A DNA stretch of 64,000 nt. It comes from an uncultured Lachnospiraceae bacterium (lineage in GTDB: Bacteria > Bacillota > Clostridia > Lachnospirales > Lachnospiraceae). The notes beneath the pieces were generated by a model. It did no database searches and had not been told where the DNA came from. It saw only the letters and a list, made by a program, of their open reading frames with translations. The translations under genes and the position numbers were made by a program. The stretch covers positions 37,796-101,795 of the forward strand of contig CAJTTT010000011.1 in NCBI GenBank assembly GCA_910579285.1, in the 5' to 3' direction. Shown here piece by piece: positions 1 through 9,510 of this stretch. Each line of letters begins with the position of its first letter. Within the stretch, counting starts at the first letter, position 1.

Positions 1-407
1 AACGGCATCAAAATCAGTAAAAGGAGCGCTATTTTCCAATTTAGAAAAAACAGGGCGGAAGCCGCCAATAAAGCGGAAGCGGCACCCCCTGCAATATGAT
101 CTATCCATGTCGGAAAACACATGCTGACCGCCTGAATATCAGCCGTGAGTTTTGTCAGTAGTTCACCTGTATGCTGTTTCGATATAGCAATCAGCCTCCG
201 GGAAAAAATCACATGAAGCAATTCCGCCCTTAACTCACATTCCATTTTCCCATAAATCCATTTGACAAGTATGGAATTTAACATCATTACCATGCCGCCA
301 ATTATAATAGAAGCAATGCTGTAAGCCCCCACCTGCAGCAGAGACAGATCGGTTTGTCCCGTGGCTATGTCAATAAAAAGAAGGGAGATAAAAGAAGCAG
401 GGGTATT
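1..407 (-). pseudogene. 5'-damaged ABC exporter transmembrane-domain fragment
   Basis: The minus strand is open from 407 to the window edge and reads like the N-terminal membrane domain of an ABC exporter: two hydrophobic helices around a cytoplasmic segment with ELRAELLHVIF and HTGELLTKLTADIQAV, typical of the first coupling helix. No start codon lies in this frame; it opens at a TGA (408-410) inside a terminator hairpin. A neighbouring frame has an ATG at 436 giving MEIKKQGRAEIPLLLLSPFF, and one extra T in the T-run near 380 would join it to the transporter. So it is either a frameshifted gene or a fragment joined to the terminator. The rest lies outside the window. Confidence 0.55.
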
Positions 408-430
408 TCAGCACGCCCCTGCTTTTTTAT
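396..430. terminator. Bidirectional rho-independent terminator
   Basis: AGCAGGGG (396-403) pairs with CCCCTGCT (416-423). A T-run follows on the plus strand and a CTTCTTTTAT stretch on the minus strand. It would end transcripts of the glycan cluster after the PseG-fusion gene. Confidence 0.7.
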
Positions 431-486
431 CTCCATGTTCTTCCACTTTCTTTTATAAGATTTCTTAGCTGTTTGCTCCCATCCCC

Positions 487-2649
487 TCACAGTTTCATAA
501 TCTCCGCCGCAAGCCGCTCCGCTCCTCTGCCATCAGTCACCCGGGCAAGCCTGCCTTTCATCTGCTCGCGGAGTGCAGCGTCCGCCGCCAGTCTTTTCAA
601 GCCATCGCAGACCGCTTCTATGCAGGCCTCCCTGTCCTGGGACATATCCCCGGCGAAAAGCATCCGCTCCTCCTCCTCGAAAAATTCTCTGTCGTAACGC
701 TGATTATCCGCCGACTGGAAAAATACCGTAGGCACCTGCATTGCGCTCAACTCAAACAACATCGTTCCCGCTGCGGAGACCGCCGCGTCACAATCCGCCA
801 TCAATCCGGCCATATCCTGACAGGGGCGGTATACCTTTACATTCTCGTGTGTCTTTGCGAACGCCTCAATCGCATTTCCCTGCGGATGATACACCCCTAC
901 TACTGCATGAAAAGCGACGGATTTCAGCTCTTCTATCTGCACCGCCCGCTGTAAAATACCAAGAACGGCATTCTGTATATCTCCGCCGCCGCTGGCAATA
1001 AGCACGGAAAACTCTTTTTTCGCATCCTGCCCATCCACTATATGAGTCAGGCCAAACTCTTCCCTCAATGGCACATAGTCCGTCCCAAGAAGCAGTCTGG
1101 TTTTCCCGCCATAAGTCTCCTCATAGGGAAAACGGGTATGATATGCATTATAATTGATCAGCGCATCCACCGGGAAGACCTGGTCGAAACAGTCGTCTAT
1201 ACAAACCAGTTTTACGAGAGGCCTGAGTTGTTCAAAGTAAGCGGAAGAAACCTGGTAAGAGTCCACCAGAAGCGTCCTGATCCCCGCCAGTTTCAGAACC
1301 TCACGCAGCACCGGCAGCTCCTCCTCCATGCAATTCCACTTTGTATGCAGACTGACATGCTCCATTCCCGCCCGGATAAGCATATCCTCCGCCTGGCCGT
1401 CAGCCGTGATAAACAGTACCTGGCCGCCCCGCTTTTTGATTTGTTCCGCTATGGTAATGCAGCGCATCATATGTCCCGCCGCCACCGTTTCATTGGCATC
1501 AGCGCGAATACCGATTACCGGCTGTTTTTCATACGAGGCAAGCGCTTCCGCAATCTGCTCCATCTCTGCCGCCCCGTAACGCTGATCGATAGGCAGCGCC
1601 AGCAAATGCCCAAAAATATATCCCTCGTCCCCTTTCAGGGAATGTCTGTTCTCCTCCCCTACAGGCCATAGAGACGGAGCGTAAATACCGCGTTCCGCCA
1701 AAAATCTCTGTAAGCTGTCCCGCTCCTTCGCATAGACCGGCAGATAGAGCGGCCCCCGCGCCTCGTCTCTGAGAAGGATAGGCCAGAGCCTCTTCATGCC
1801 GCATATGCGGTCGTACAACATTCGATAATTTTCTGTTCTTCTCCGGCACGCATCCTCCTCATCCACTCTGGAAAGAATCTCTTTGGATATATGGGAAATA
1901 CGGCGCACTCCCTGGTAGCGGTCCAGTTCTTCCTCCAATAAACGGTTACTTTTTAAATATTCGGCCTTTTTTGGCAGCCATTTGGCCGTGAGGGCTCCTC
2001 CCGTCCTTCTCTCCTTCTCCCGCAGATACTCCCATTTCTGGACAAGCGGAGCCAGCCGCTGTTGCGCATATTCCTCTCCCGGCTCCAGCACATCCTCCGC
2101 CAGAGGCAGATCAGATACTACAAACCCGCCATCGGGAACCGCATACCACTTCCGCAGACTCCCAACCACAAAATCAGCATCCGCACCCGCTGTCTCCAGA
2201 TAGTAAGACTGGGTCACATCCTCCATCACCAGGATGCCTCTTTTTCTGAGGGCGGCAAGCTGTCCCCGAAGCCCTGCGCAGGTGTCAGCTCCATAATATG
2301 GATGAATAAACAGCAGTCCGATCTCATGGGCCACCGCCAGACGGAAAACTGCCTCCCCGGCCGTCTCCAGGTCTCTGTCCACATGATAGAAAACCAGTTC
2401 CCAGCCCCGGTGCAGAAAAGGCAGAAAGACACAGTCACACATATAAGCCGGCATCAGACAGCGCTTCGGTGTCTCTGGTTTTTCCCTCTCCAGACTGATC
2501 AGCGCCAACTCAATCGCCTCCCTGCCGGAAGCGGTGAAGCAGCGCTCCTTTTTTCCGTACTTATCCACATGCACGGAAGAAAATGTCTCTATTTCCCCAC
2601 CCCTTTTTACCGCAGCGGGATCTATCTCAAAAATACTTCCGATTTCCAT
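487..2649 (-). CDS. Fusion: DegT-like aminotransferase domain + PseG-like UDP-sugar hydrolase
   Basis: About 720 residues in two halves. Residues 1-375 resemble a DegT/DnrJ/EryC1 PLP enzyme: Asp144 in VMEDVTQS fits the PLP-nitrogen ligand and Lys167 in GSLRKW the Schiff-base lysine. Residues 378-720 resemble PseG, the hydrolase that removes UDP from 2,4-diacetamido-2,4,6-trideoxy-altrose. AAGHMMRC carries the PseG catalytic-type His393, and GGGD and SAAGTMLFE fit the GT28-like C-terminal half. The ATG at 2649 is preferred over 2697 because AAAGGAG stands just upstream and the overlap with the previous gene disappears. It is the last gene of the mtnA-pse suboperon. The substrate of the aminotransferase half is unknown. 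Confidence 0.8.
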   Translation of the reverse strand: MEIGSIFEIDPAAVKRGGEIETFSSVHVDKYGKKERCFTASGREAIELALISLEREKPETPKRCLMPAYMCDCVFLPFLHRGWELVFYHVDRDLETAGEAVFRLAVAHEIGLLFIHPYYGADTCAGLRGQLAALRKRGILVMEDVTQSYYLETAGADADFVVGSLRKWYAVPDGGFVVSDLPLAEDVLEPGEEYAQQRLAPLVQKWEYLREKERRTGGALTAKWLPKKAEYLKSNRLLEEELDRYQGVRRISHISKEILSRVDEEDACRRRTENYRMLYDRICGMKRLWPILLRDEARGPLYLPVYAKERDSLQRFLAERGIYAPSLWPVGEENRHSLKGDEGYIFGHLLALPIDQRYGAAEMEQIAEALASYEKQPVIGIRADANETVAAGHMMRCITIAEQIKKRGGQVLFITADGQAEDMLIRAGMEHVSLHTKWNCMEEELPVLREVLKLAGIRTLLVDSYQVSSAYFEQLRPLVKLVCIDDCFDQVFPVDALINYNAYHTRFPYEETYGGKTRLLLGTDYVPLREEFGLTHIVDGQDAKKEFSVLIASGGGDIQNAVLGILQRAVQIEELKSVAFHAVVGVYHPQGNAIEAFAKTHENVKVYRPCQDMAGLMADCDAAVSAAGTMLFELSAMQVPTVFFQSADNQRYDREFFEEEERMLFAGDMSQDREACIEAVCDGLKRLAADAALREQMKGRLARVTDGRGAERLAAEIMKL

Positions 2650-2680
2650 AAGCACTCCTTTGCCAGATACGCATCTACGC

Positions 2681-3715
2681 TCAACGTGCCGCCCCATGTC
2701 TCTTCCTGAAATTCCGATACGCCCACAACAACTTGTAATACGCCATAAACCAAAGTGTGGAACGCATTTGCATGCGGATCAGCTTTTTCTCCTCCTCATG
2801 GGTCCGTTCCCGGTAATAGGGATTCTCCTGAAAATCCGGGAAACGACAGCGCATTTCTTCCCCGAGTTTTTTCACAAACCGATACTTTGTCCGTCTCACA
2901 CCCGCCATATAAGTAAACAGCGTATTCACATAAAAAAGCAGGGTAAAACTGTACTCCAGTTCCGGCCGGTACTTATCCATAAAGTCATGCCGCTCAGCCT
3001 CCTTCAACATCAGTCTGCCGGCCTCACAGCGGTCCTCGCAACGTTTCTCCGAGATGGTATGCACCGTGGAAGACGCGTGCTGATAATAATAGTAAAGCGG
3101 TTCTTCCATATACTCGAAATGGTTCGCCAGCACCAGATATGAATTTCCCAGCGCATTGTCCTCATAAAAAATATGCTCAGGGAACCAGAGCGCATGATCC
3201 AGAATCATGGAACGCCGGAATATTTTCACCACCAGACTGCCTCCGTCCAGAATCAGACTCCGCCTCTTTTCATCATCCAAAACACCGGCCTGGCTGCTTT
3301 TGTTATTGTGGACCACCTGTCCCACCTTCATGGAATGCTCCGATGTAAGACAGTAATCGCAGCCTACAAGATCGGCTCCCGTACTCTGCGCCCGTTCGAT
3401 CAGGCGCTCATACATGTCCGGCGTAATCCAGTCATCGCTGTCAATAAATCCGATCCACTCTCCCTGCGCGATTTTTAATCCCGCATTCTTCGCACCTCCC
3501 TGGTGCTTATTCTCCTCCAGGTGCAGCGCACGGAATTTCTCCGAATAACGCTTCTCATAGTCTCTGAGTATTTCCCACGATTCATCGGTGGAACAGTCAT
3601 CCACCGCAATAATCTCATAATCTGATATTGTCTGCGCTACAAGCGAATCGAGACAATACTCCAATTTTTTCTCTGCCGCCATATTATAGACCGGCACAAT
3701 GATACTAAGTTTCAT
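2681..3715 (-). CDS. Family 2 glycosyltransferase
   Basis: GT-A fold glycosyltransferase of 344 residues. The N-terminus SIIVPVYN, the nucleotide-binding DDCSTDES near residue 40 and the DXD-type DSDDW near residue 94 are the family hallmarks. It has no clear membrane helix, so it should act at the cytoplasmic face on a lipid-linked glycan. Its start overlaps the upstream membrane-protein gene by 11 bp, so the two are likely translationally coupled. Donor and acceptor cannot be read from sequence. Confidence 0.88.
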   Translation of the reverse strand: MKLSIIVPVYNMAAEKKLEYCLDSLVAQTISDYEIIAVDDCSTDESWEILRDYEKRYSEKFRALHLEENKHQGGAKNAGLKIAQGEWIGFIDSDDWITPDMYERLIERAQSTGADLVGCDYCLTSEHSMKVGQVVHNNKSSQAGVLDDEKRRSLILDGGSLVVKIFRRSMILDHALWFPEHIFYEDNALGNSYLVLANHFEYMEEPLYYYYQHASSTVHTISEKRCEDRCEAGRLMLKEAERHDFMDKYRPELEYSFTLLFYVNTLFTYMAGVRRTKYRFVKKLGEEMRCRFPDFQENPYYRERTHEEEKKLIRMQMRSTLWFMAYYKLLWAYRNFRKRHGAAR

Positions 3716-5996
3716 CCGACCTCCCTGCCTCTGCCATGCGGGATGCAGAATTTCTTTTCATGCACAGGTACAAACAAATGAAGACCGTCAGTGCGGATAC
3801 CACATCTGCAATCACAAATCCCGGTACCGGCCCATAGCGCACATAAATCCGATGTTCCGCACCGTCACCTTTTACATAAAAACGCATCCGGCCTCCGCCG
3901 CCCTGCTCAATCTTTACAGGCTGTCCCAGCTCATCCTCCGCCCGGTATCCCAGATAATTCTGCAGGGGCAGTTCAATATAGGCCGTAGAAGAATTTGCTG
4001 TGTAAGATACCGCCGCCTTTGTTCCCTCTTTCTTAAAATCACGAACAGACACCGATATCGTATCCGATGGAACTACGCTCGTAGTCAATTTGTCATCCGT
4101 CGCTCCCATCAACCGCCACTCGAACGGATAAAACAGTCCTACGCTGGCGCCCAGCTTCGTCTCATGGCCCTTGGAAGCCACCGACTGCGCATTCTTATAG
4201 GGCACATGATTGTTGTCGGAAGGCACCGACAAAATCACAAGAAGGTTCAGGCTCACCAGCATCGCAAAGATAAGATTTCGGTAAGGCTTTAACAGCTCCG
4301 ACCGTTCCAGGCCCGCTGCTCCTACAAAGAGGAAGCATACAGACGCCGGTCCGAGAAACCGCCACGGAAACTGCAGCATCGTAGCAATATTGCTGAAAAA
4401 GGCGCTTTCCATCAAAGCCCTGCTCGGAAAATAGCCCGTTGTCAGGAAGACAAACATACATCCAAGCACAAAGAGGTACAGCACAAAGCCGTCCGAACCG
4501 CTCACCCGCCCACGCCTCTCACATATAAAGTACACGATTCCAATTCCAAGGCAGCCCAGCAGGGCAAATCCCAGAGAAAAATACTGCTTATTGTACAGGC
4601 TTAAAGACTGGGTCATATTGGAGAGGTTGATCGACTGTTCGAAGTATCCGCTCCACCGCAGAACATCCTTATCCAACTCCTCCTTAAAATAGTAATACAG
4701 AAAAGGAGCCAGATACCACGCGTTGAGCAGCAGAGTAAGCCCGGCCGCCTTTAGAATCTCCACATAACGCCGTTCCCGCACGATGCGCACACAGTACAAA
4801 AGTGCGGTAATGGCACAGACCGCCGCCACATATGTCACGCTTAAGATATGACTCTGCAGCGCACCTGTGAATCCGATCATCAGATAATACCATTTTTTGC
4901 GATCGCCCATAACAATATGATAAAGCCCTGCAATTACCAGGGGCCAGAACACCAAAGCCAGGGTCTCCCCCAGATCTCCTCTGGAAAGAATATTTGTAAA
5001 ACGGTACGGCATAAGCGTATAGAGCACCACGGAAAGGATGACGCTGCGTCTGGATTTCACCATAGACTTTACCGCCGCATAAGCGCAGACTGCCGATCCT
5101 AAATTGGCCAGGAAAATCAAAACCTTGTAAGAAAACGCCAGAGATACCCTGCATATCCGCAGAAATGCGCCTATGTATAGAAACAGGTATGGATACATGG
5201 CATTCATATAGCCATTGTTCTGCAGCCCTTCCGGCAGAATATTGACAGGGATCACCTGCCCGTCCAGAATGCCGTCCTTAAGCCCTTCAAGCCTTGCCAG
5301 ATGATAGCATAGATCATCCGCATTGTAGAGAAACGTATGCATCATCGGCGTGGTTGCAAGGAGCGCCACACCCAAAATCACACAGACGTCCACAAGCCGT
5401 TCTTCGGAAATCTGTCTGCCGCTTCGCAGATAAAGCCATCCCAGAAGATGCAGCCCCAGAAAAACCGCAATCAAAAAATAGGTGTCTGTGTAAAAGAGGG
5501 TGCGGGGCGTGATGGAAAATTGCTTGAGCGTGAGCGTGCCGTTTCCACTGTAATTAACGCGAAACTGCAGCTGCTTCGCATCTCTGGCCAAAGTGAAATC
5601 AGCCGTCAGTTCGCTTTCCGCAGTCTCTATCGGCCACGCCGCAATCTTGTTCTCCTGCTCCCACAGCTCGAGCACGCTGTCAGGCTGCTCTGCGCTGTAG
5701 GTCATGGATAACGTATAGGTGCCCCTGTTCACGACATATTTGGGCGTGCTTGCCACAGAGCTGTAACCGGCCAGAATGTCTCCCAGGGATCTCATATCCT
5801 CCGAATCAATCAATCCCGCAGTATTTTTGATCACCAGAGCGTTATCCGCACTGATCAGCCCCATAGAATGCTGCAGGTCAATGCCGTCAAAGACAATGGG
5901 CTGTTTTCCCTCGTCCCCTATCCATAAAAGCAGGATGAACAGCACCGCCATCACGGCATATATAATTTTGGCTTTCAGCGATATTTCTTCTGTCAT
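3705..5996 (-). CDS. Large polytopic membrane protein, probable GT-C-type glycosyltransferase
   Basis: A 763-residue protein with a first helix near residues 10-28, an extracytoplasmic beta-rich segment (about 30-165), then about ten more hydrophobic helices and a C-terminal soluble segment before a final helix. NADDLCYHLARLEG, after a helix, has the acidic pair found in the first external loop of GT-C enzymes, which use polyprenyl-phosphate sugars outside the membrane. It also resembles YfhO-like and 6-pyruvoyl-tetrahydropterin-synthase-related membrane proteins. It sits between pseC and a GT2 gene, which suggests transfer or modification of the pse-derived sugar. The exact family is not certain. 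Confidence 0.7.
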   Translation of the reverse strand: MTEEISLKAKIIYAVMAVLFILLLWIGDEGKQPIVFDGIDLQHSMGLISADNALVIKNTAGLIDSEDMRSLGDILAGYSSVASTPKYVVNRGTYTLSMTYSAEQPDSVLELWEQENKIAAWPIETAESELTADFTLARDAKQLQFRVNYSGNGTLTLKQFSITPRTLFYTDTYFLIAVFLGLHLLGWLYLRSGRQISEERLVDVCVILGVALLATTPMMHTFLYNADDLCYHLARLEGLKDGILDGQVIPVNILPEGLQNNGYMNAMYPYLFLYIGAFLRICRVSLAFSYKVLIFLANLGSAVCAYAAVKSMVKSRRSVILSVVLYTLMPYRFTNILSRGDLGETLALVFWPLVIAGLYHIVMGDRKKWYYLMIGFTGALQSHILSVTYVAAVCAITALLYCVRIVRERRYVEILKAAGLTLLLNAWYLAPFLYYYFKEELDKDVLRWSGYFEQSINLSNMTQSLSLYNKQYFSLGFALLGCLGIGIVYFICERRGRVSGSDGFVLYLFVLGCMFVFLTTGYFPSRALMESAFFSNIATMLQFPWRFLGPASVCFLFVGAAGLERSELLKPYRNLIFAMLVSLNLLVILSVPSDNNHVPYKNAQSVASKGHETKLGASVGLFYPFEWRLMGATDDKLTTSVVPSDTISVSVRDFKKEGTKAAVSYTANSSTAYIELPLQNYLGYRAEDELGQPVKIEQGGGGRMRFYVKGDGAEHRIYVRYGPVPGFVIADVVSALTVFICLYLCMKRNSASRMAEAGRSDET

Positions 5997-6059
5997 ATCC
6001 TTCTTTGTTCCTCTGTTCTTACAGTCTTGGCACGAAATGCCCGGACCTTTGCCGGGTCA

Positions 6060-7265
6060 TTATTGTGCGCCGTCTTTCGCATAGTATGCCGCAATCTTTC
6101 TCACCGCCGCGATTACGCTCTCCACATCCTCGTCGCTCATCCCATAGTAGAGCGGCAGCGAGATCATTTCCTCATAGAGTTTTTCCGCATTGGGACAAAT
6201 CCCCCGCTTATATCCAAGCTTTTCATAGTAGGGAAAATAATAGGTCGGTATGTAATGTACGTTACAGCATACATTTTCCGCAGCCAGCGCCTCAAAAAAC
6301 CGTTTCCTGTCGATACTTATGTTCTCTGGCACAAGACGCAGAATATACAGATGCCTTGTGGTGTCTGATTCTGGAATCTCCCGCTGAACGAAAAGCGCGG
6401 GCAGTCTGGAAAACGCCTCGTCATACCGCTTCACAATCTCTTTTCTGCGCCGGCTGAACATAGGCAGCTTGTCAAGCTGACTGACTAATAACGCCGCCTG
6501 CATATCCGTCATGCGGTAATTATAGCCGAGGACGGTCTGCTCATAATACCACGGTCCGTCCGGCTCATGCTCCATCAGGCTTTCATCCCTCGTAATGCCG
6601 TGCGTCCGATAAAGCAGCAGTTTTTTATAGTAATCCTCGTTGTTGGTCAGCACCGCACCGCCCTCGCCGCCCGTCACTGTCTTGACCGGGTGAAAGCTGA
6701 AAGTCGTTATATCCGCCAGGGAACCGTTTGGCTGTCCCTTATATTTTGTGCCGATCACATGAGCGCCGTCCTCAATCAGAACCAGACCATGTTTTCTGCA
6801 GATTTCCCGCAGGGGATCCATCGCCACAGACTGACCTGTGTAGTCAACTACAACCACCGCTTTCGTCCGCGGGGTGATGGCCGCCTCCACCTTCTCCGGG
6901 TCGATATTGTATGTTTCAGGATCAATGTCCGCAAAAACCGGCCGCGCCCCGCAGTAGAGTGCGCAGTTTGCAGACGCCGCAAACGTGATGGGAGTCGTGA
7001 TCACCTCATCTCCCTCTTTCACATCCGCCGTCATAGCCGCCATATGAAGCGCCGCCGTGCCATTGGCACAGACCACCGCATATTTTGCCCCTGTAAGCGC
7101 GCAAAGCTTTTGCTCCAGCTCCCCAATCTTCGGGCCGCAGGTCAGATAGTCGCTTTTCATTACCTCCACCACCGCCTGGATGTCCGCCTCGTCTATATAT
7201 TGATGCCCATAAAAAATGGGTATCTCCCTCACTGGTTTTCCACCTTCAATCGCCGGTTTTTCCAT
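6060..7265 (-). CDS. pseC: PseC-like UDP-4-keto-6-deoxy-sugar aminotransferase
   Basis: A 401-residue DegT/DnrJ/EryC1 aminotransferase. Asp166 in LIEDGAHV and Lys195 in FSFHPVKT are the PLP ligand and Schiff-base lysine. The opening IFYGHQYIDEADIQAV and the tail HVHYIP-like stretch fit PseC, which makes UDP-4-amino-4,6-dideoxy-AltNAc from the PseB product. The ATG at 7265 has a GAGGAGGAGAGC ribosome site; a longer frame to 7364 has no such site and an atypical basic N-terminus. It lies directly downstream of pseB. A PglE/LegC-type sugar stereochemistry cannot be excluded by eye. Confidence 0.88.
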   Translation of the reverse strand: MEKPAIEGGKPVREIPIFYGHQYIDEADIQAVVEVMKSDYLTCGPKIGELEQKLCALTGAKYAVVCANGTAALHMAAMTADVKEGDEVITTPITFAASANCALYCGARPVFADIDPETYNIDPEKVEAAITPRTKAVVVVDYTGQSVAMDPLREICRKHGLVLIEDGAHVIGTKYKGQPNGSLADITTFSFHPVKTVTGGEGGAVLTNNEDYYKKLLLYRTHGITRDESLMEHEPDGPWYYEQTVLGYNYRMTDMQAALLVSQLDKLPMFSRRRKEIVKRYDEAFSRLPALFVQREIPESDTTRHLYILRLVPENISIDRKRFFEALAAENVCCNVHYIPTYYFPYYEKLGYKRGICPNAEKLYEEMISLPLYYGMSDEDVESVIAAVRKIAAYYAKDGAQ

Positions 7266-7388
7266 ATGCTCTCCTCCTCGCCTCGCAGCCTGATATCCGT
7301 GCGGGAAATGCCTGTACCCGGCAGTACACTTCCTCTTACGCTGAGGGAGGACACGCATTTCCACACATGTCCTCCTTCCTGCTTTCTG

Positions 7389-8384
7389 TTATTTTTCCAA
7401 TTCTACATCTTTTAACAGCGCGCGGATGTCCTCCACGCCGATCCACTCGGTGTTATTGTCGGAGCTGTAATGAAATCCCTCCGTCACTTTTTTGCCCGAA
7501 AGATCCGGCTGCTGCCTGTTGTTCCATGTCATCTGCGGATAGACGATAAAATGCCTGTCGTACTCGTAGGTCGTCGCCGAGTCCTCCGTGGTCACCATGA
7601 TCTCGTGCAGCTTCTCCCCCGGTCTGATGCCGGTTTCCTTTATTTTGCAGCCCGGCAGCATCGCCTCGGCCAGATCCGTAATTTTAAACGAGGGAATTTT
7701 GCTGATAAACGTTTCCCCGCCATTGGCTTCTTCCAACGCCTTAATCACCAGCTCCACACCCTGCGTCAGGCTGATCCAGAACCGCGTCATGCGCAGATCT
7801 GTAATGGGAAGTTCTTTCGCCCCCTCCTGAATCAGCTTGTAAAAGAAGGGAATGACAGAACCCCGGCTTCCAGCCACATTTCCGTATCTCACAATGGAGA
7901 AATTGATATCCTTGGTTCCCACATAAGCGTTCGCCGCCACAAACAGTTTATCGGAGACAAGCTTCGTCCCGCCGTAAAGGTTAACCGGGTTCACCGCCTT
8001 GTCCGTAGACAACGCCACCACCTTGTGTACCCCCGTGTCAAGGGCCGCGTCAATCACATTCATGGCGCCGTGGATATTGGTCTTGATGGCCTCGTTCGGA
8101 TTGTACTCACAGGCGGGCACCTGTTTTAAGGCTGCCGCATGAATGATGTAATCCACACCCTCGCAGGCGCGTTTCAGACGCTCCACGTCCCGCACATCGC
8201 CGATGAAAAACCGCAGCTTTTCCTCATGCTCCTTAAATTCATTTGCCATCATCCACTGCTTGAACTCATCCCTGGAGTAAATGATAATTTTCTTCGGTTC
8301 ATAATTCGCCAGCACATATCTTGTAAAACACTTTCCAAAGGAGCCTGTCCCCCCGGTAATCAGTATCGTTTTATCCTTTAACAT
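7389..8384 (-). CDS. pseB: UDP-GlcNAc 4,6-dehydratase (inverting), PseB
   Basis: A 331-residue short-chain dehydrogenase of the inverting UDP-GlcNAc 4,6-dehydratase type. GGTGSFG (11-17) binds NADP, and STDKAVNP (126-133) and YGGTK (137-141) give the catalytic Asp-Lys and Tyr-Lys residues. The length matches the short soluble PseB class rather than the long membrane-bound PglF/CapD class. It makes UDP-2-acetamido-2,6-dideoxy-L-arabino-hexos-4-ulose, the substrate of the PseC-like enzyme encoded next. The ribosome site is AAGGAAGGAGATCT. Confidence 0.92.
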   Translation of the reverse strand: MLKDKTILITGGTGSFGKCFTRYVLANYEPKKIIIYSRDEFKQWMMANEFKEHEEKLRFFIGDVRDVERLKRACEGVDYIIHAAALKQVPACEYNPNEAIKTNIHGAMNVIDAALDTGVHKVVALSTDKAVNPVNLYGGTKLVSDKLFVAANAYVGTKDINFSIVRYGNVAGSRGSVIPFFYKLIQEGAKELPITDLRMTRFWISLTQGVELVIKALEEANGGETFISKIPSFKITDLAEAMLPGCKIKETGIRPGEKLHEIMVTTEDSATTYEYDRHFIVYPQMTWNNRQQPDLSGKKVTEGFHYSSDNNTEWIGVEDIRALLKDVELEK

Positions 8385-8396
8385 AGATCTCCTTCC

Positions 8397-9455
8397 TTAA
8401 ATGCCGAGTTTTCTAAATGCCGGCCCGTAGGGCGCCCTGCAAAGGCCCTTTTCCGTTATAATACCCGTAATCAGGGAATGGTCCGTCACATCGAAAGCCG
8501 GATTATACACCTTGACGCCCTCCGGCGCCATCCGCTCCTTATACCACATCTCGGTGATTTCCGACGGTTCCCGCTCCTCAATGGGAATCTGCTCTCCCGT
8601 CTCAAGGGACATATCTATGGTAGAGCTGGGCGCGCACACATAGAAGGGAATCCCGTAATGCTTCGCCAGCACGGCCACCCCGGAGGTGCCGATCTTGTTG
8701 GCCGTATCTCCGTTTGCCGCCACCCGGTCGCATCCCACAAAAACCAGATTTACCAGACCGCTCTTCATCACAGTGGACGCCATATTGTCACAGATCAGTG
8801 TCGTGTCGATCCCTGCGCCGTGCAGCTCAAACGCCGTCAGCCTGGCTCCCTGCAGCAAAGGTCTCGTCTCGTCACAGTATACCCTGAAATCCGTCATTCC
8901 ATGCTCCAGAGCTACATACATGGGCGCGGTGGCCGTACCGTATTTCGCGGCAGCCAGCGTCCCCGCATTGCAGTGGGTGAGAATCCCGCCTCCCGGCTGC
9001 ATCAGACTGAAACCAATCTCACCGATGCTCCGGCTGATGGCTACATCCTCATCCCGAATAGCCTGCGCCTCCGCAAAGAGATATTCCTTGATCTCCTCCA
9101 CCGGCCTGTCCGCCTGCGACAGCAGGGCGCGCTCCATCCTGTCTAACGCCCAGAACAGATTGACCGCTGTAGGCCGCGAAGATGCCAGAACCTTTTTCTG
9201 CTCTCTGAAAGCGGCGAGAAAAGCCTCGTAATCCTGCGTCCCGATGCGGGATGCGGTAAGCGCAATCCCGTAGGCGGCGCACACGCCGATTGCCGGCGCC
9301 CCTCTGACCCGCAGAAAACGGATTGCCTCAAAGATATCTTCTATTTTGTCGATCTGCAGCACCTTTACCGTGCCCGGAAGCAATGTCTGATCCAGTATCT
9401 CCAGACAGCTTCTGTCCTCAGATAGACGGACTGTGTCCAATTTCAATGCATCCAT
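8397..9455 (-). CDS. mtnA: MtnA-family sugar-1-phosphate isomerase
   Basis: A 352-residue protein of the eIF2B-related isomerase family. RVRGAPAIGVCAAYG near residue 50, THCNAGTLA near 160 and the GCDRVAANGDTANKIGT block near 245 match methylthioribose-1-phosphate isomerase, with the catalytic Cys (HCNAG) and Asp (GCDR) present. The known role is methionine salvage, or 5-deoxyribose-1-phosphate disposal. No mtnK, mtnN or aldolase gene is nearby. It is the first gene after a perfect consensus promoter and stands 12 bp before pseB, so it is probably co-transcribed with glycan genes. Its substrate here is open. Confidence 0.88.
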   Translation of the reverse strand: MDALKLDTVRLSEDRSCLEILDQTLLPGTVKVLQIDKIEDIFEAIRFLRVRGAPAIGVCAAYGIALTASRIGTQDYEAFLAAFREQKKVLASSRPTAVNLFWALDRMERALLSQADRPVEEIKEYLFAEAQAIRDEDVAISRSIGEIGFSLMQPGGGILTHCNAGTLAAAKYGTATAPMYVALEHGMTDFRVYCDETRPLLQGARLTAFELHGAGIDTTLICDNMASTVMKSGLVNLVFVGCDRVAANGDTANKIGTSGVAVLAKHYGIPFYVCAPSSTIDMSLETGEQIPIEEREPSEITEMWYKERMAPEGVKVYNPAFDVTDHSLITGIITEKGLCRAPYGPAFRKLGI

Positions 9456-9481
9456 ATTCTGTCCTCACTTACAATATGTTT

Positions 9482-9510
9482 ATTATAGGCAGTTTCCGTG
9501 GGCGTGTCAA
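9482..9510 (-). promoter_or_regulatory. Perfect consensus sigma-A promoter for mtnA-pseB-pseC
   Basis: On the minus strand TTGACA (9510-9505), a 17-bp spacer and TATAAT (9487-9482) match consensus exactly. The -35 overlaps the stop codon of the upstream membrane-protein gene, and the -10 lies 27 bp before the mtnA start. Confidence 0.85.
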
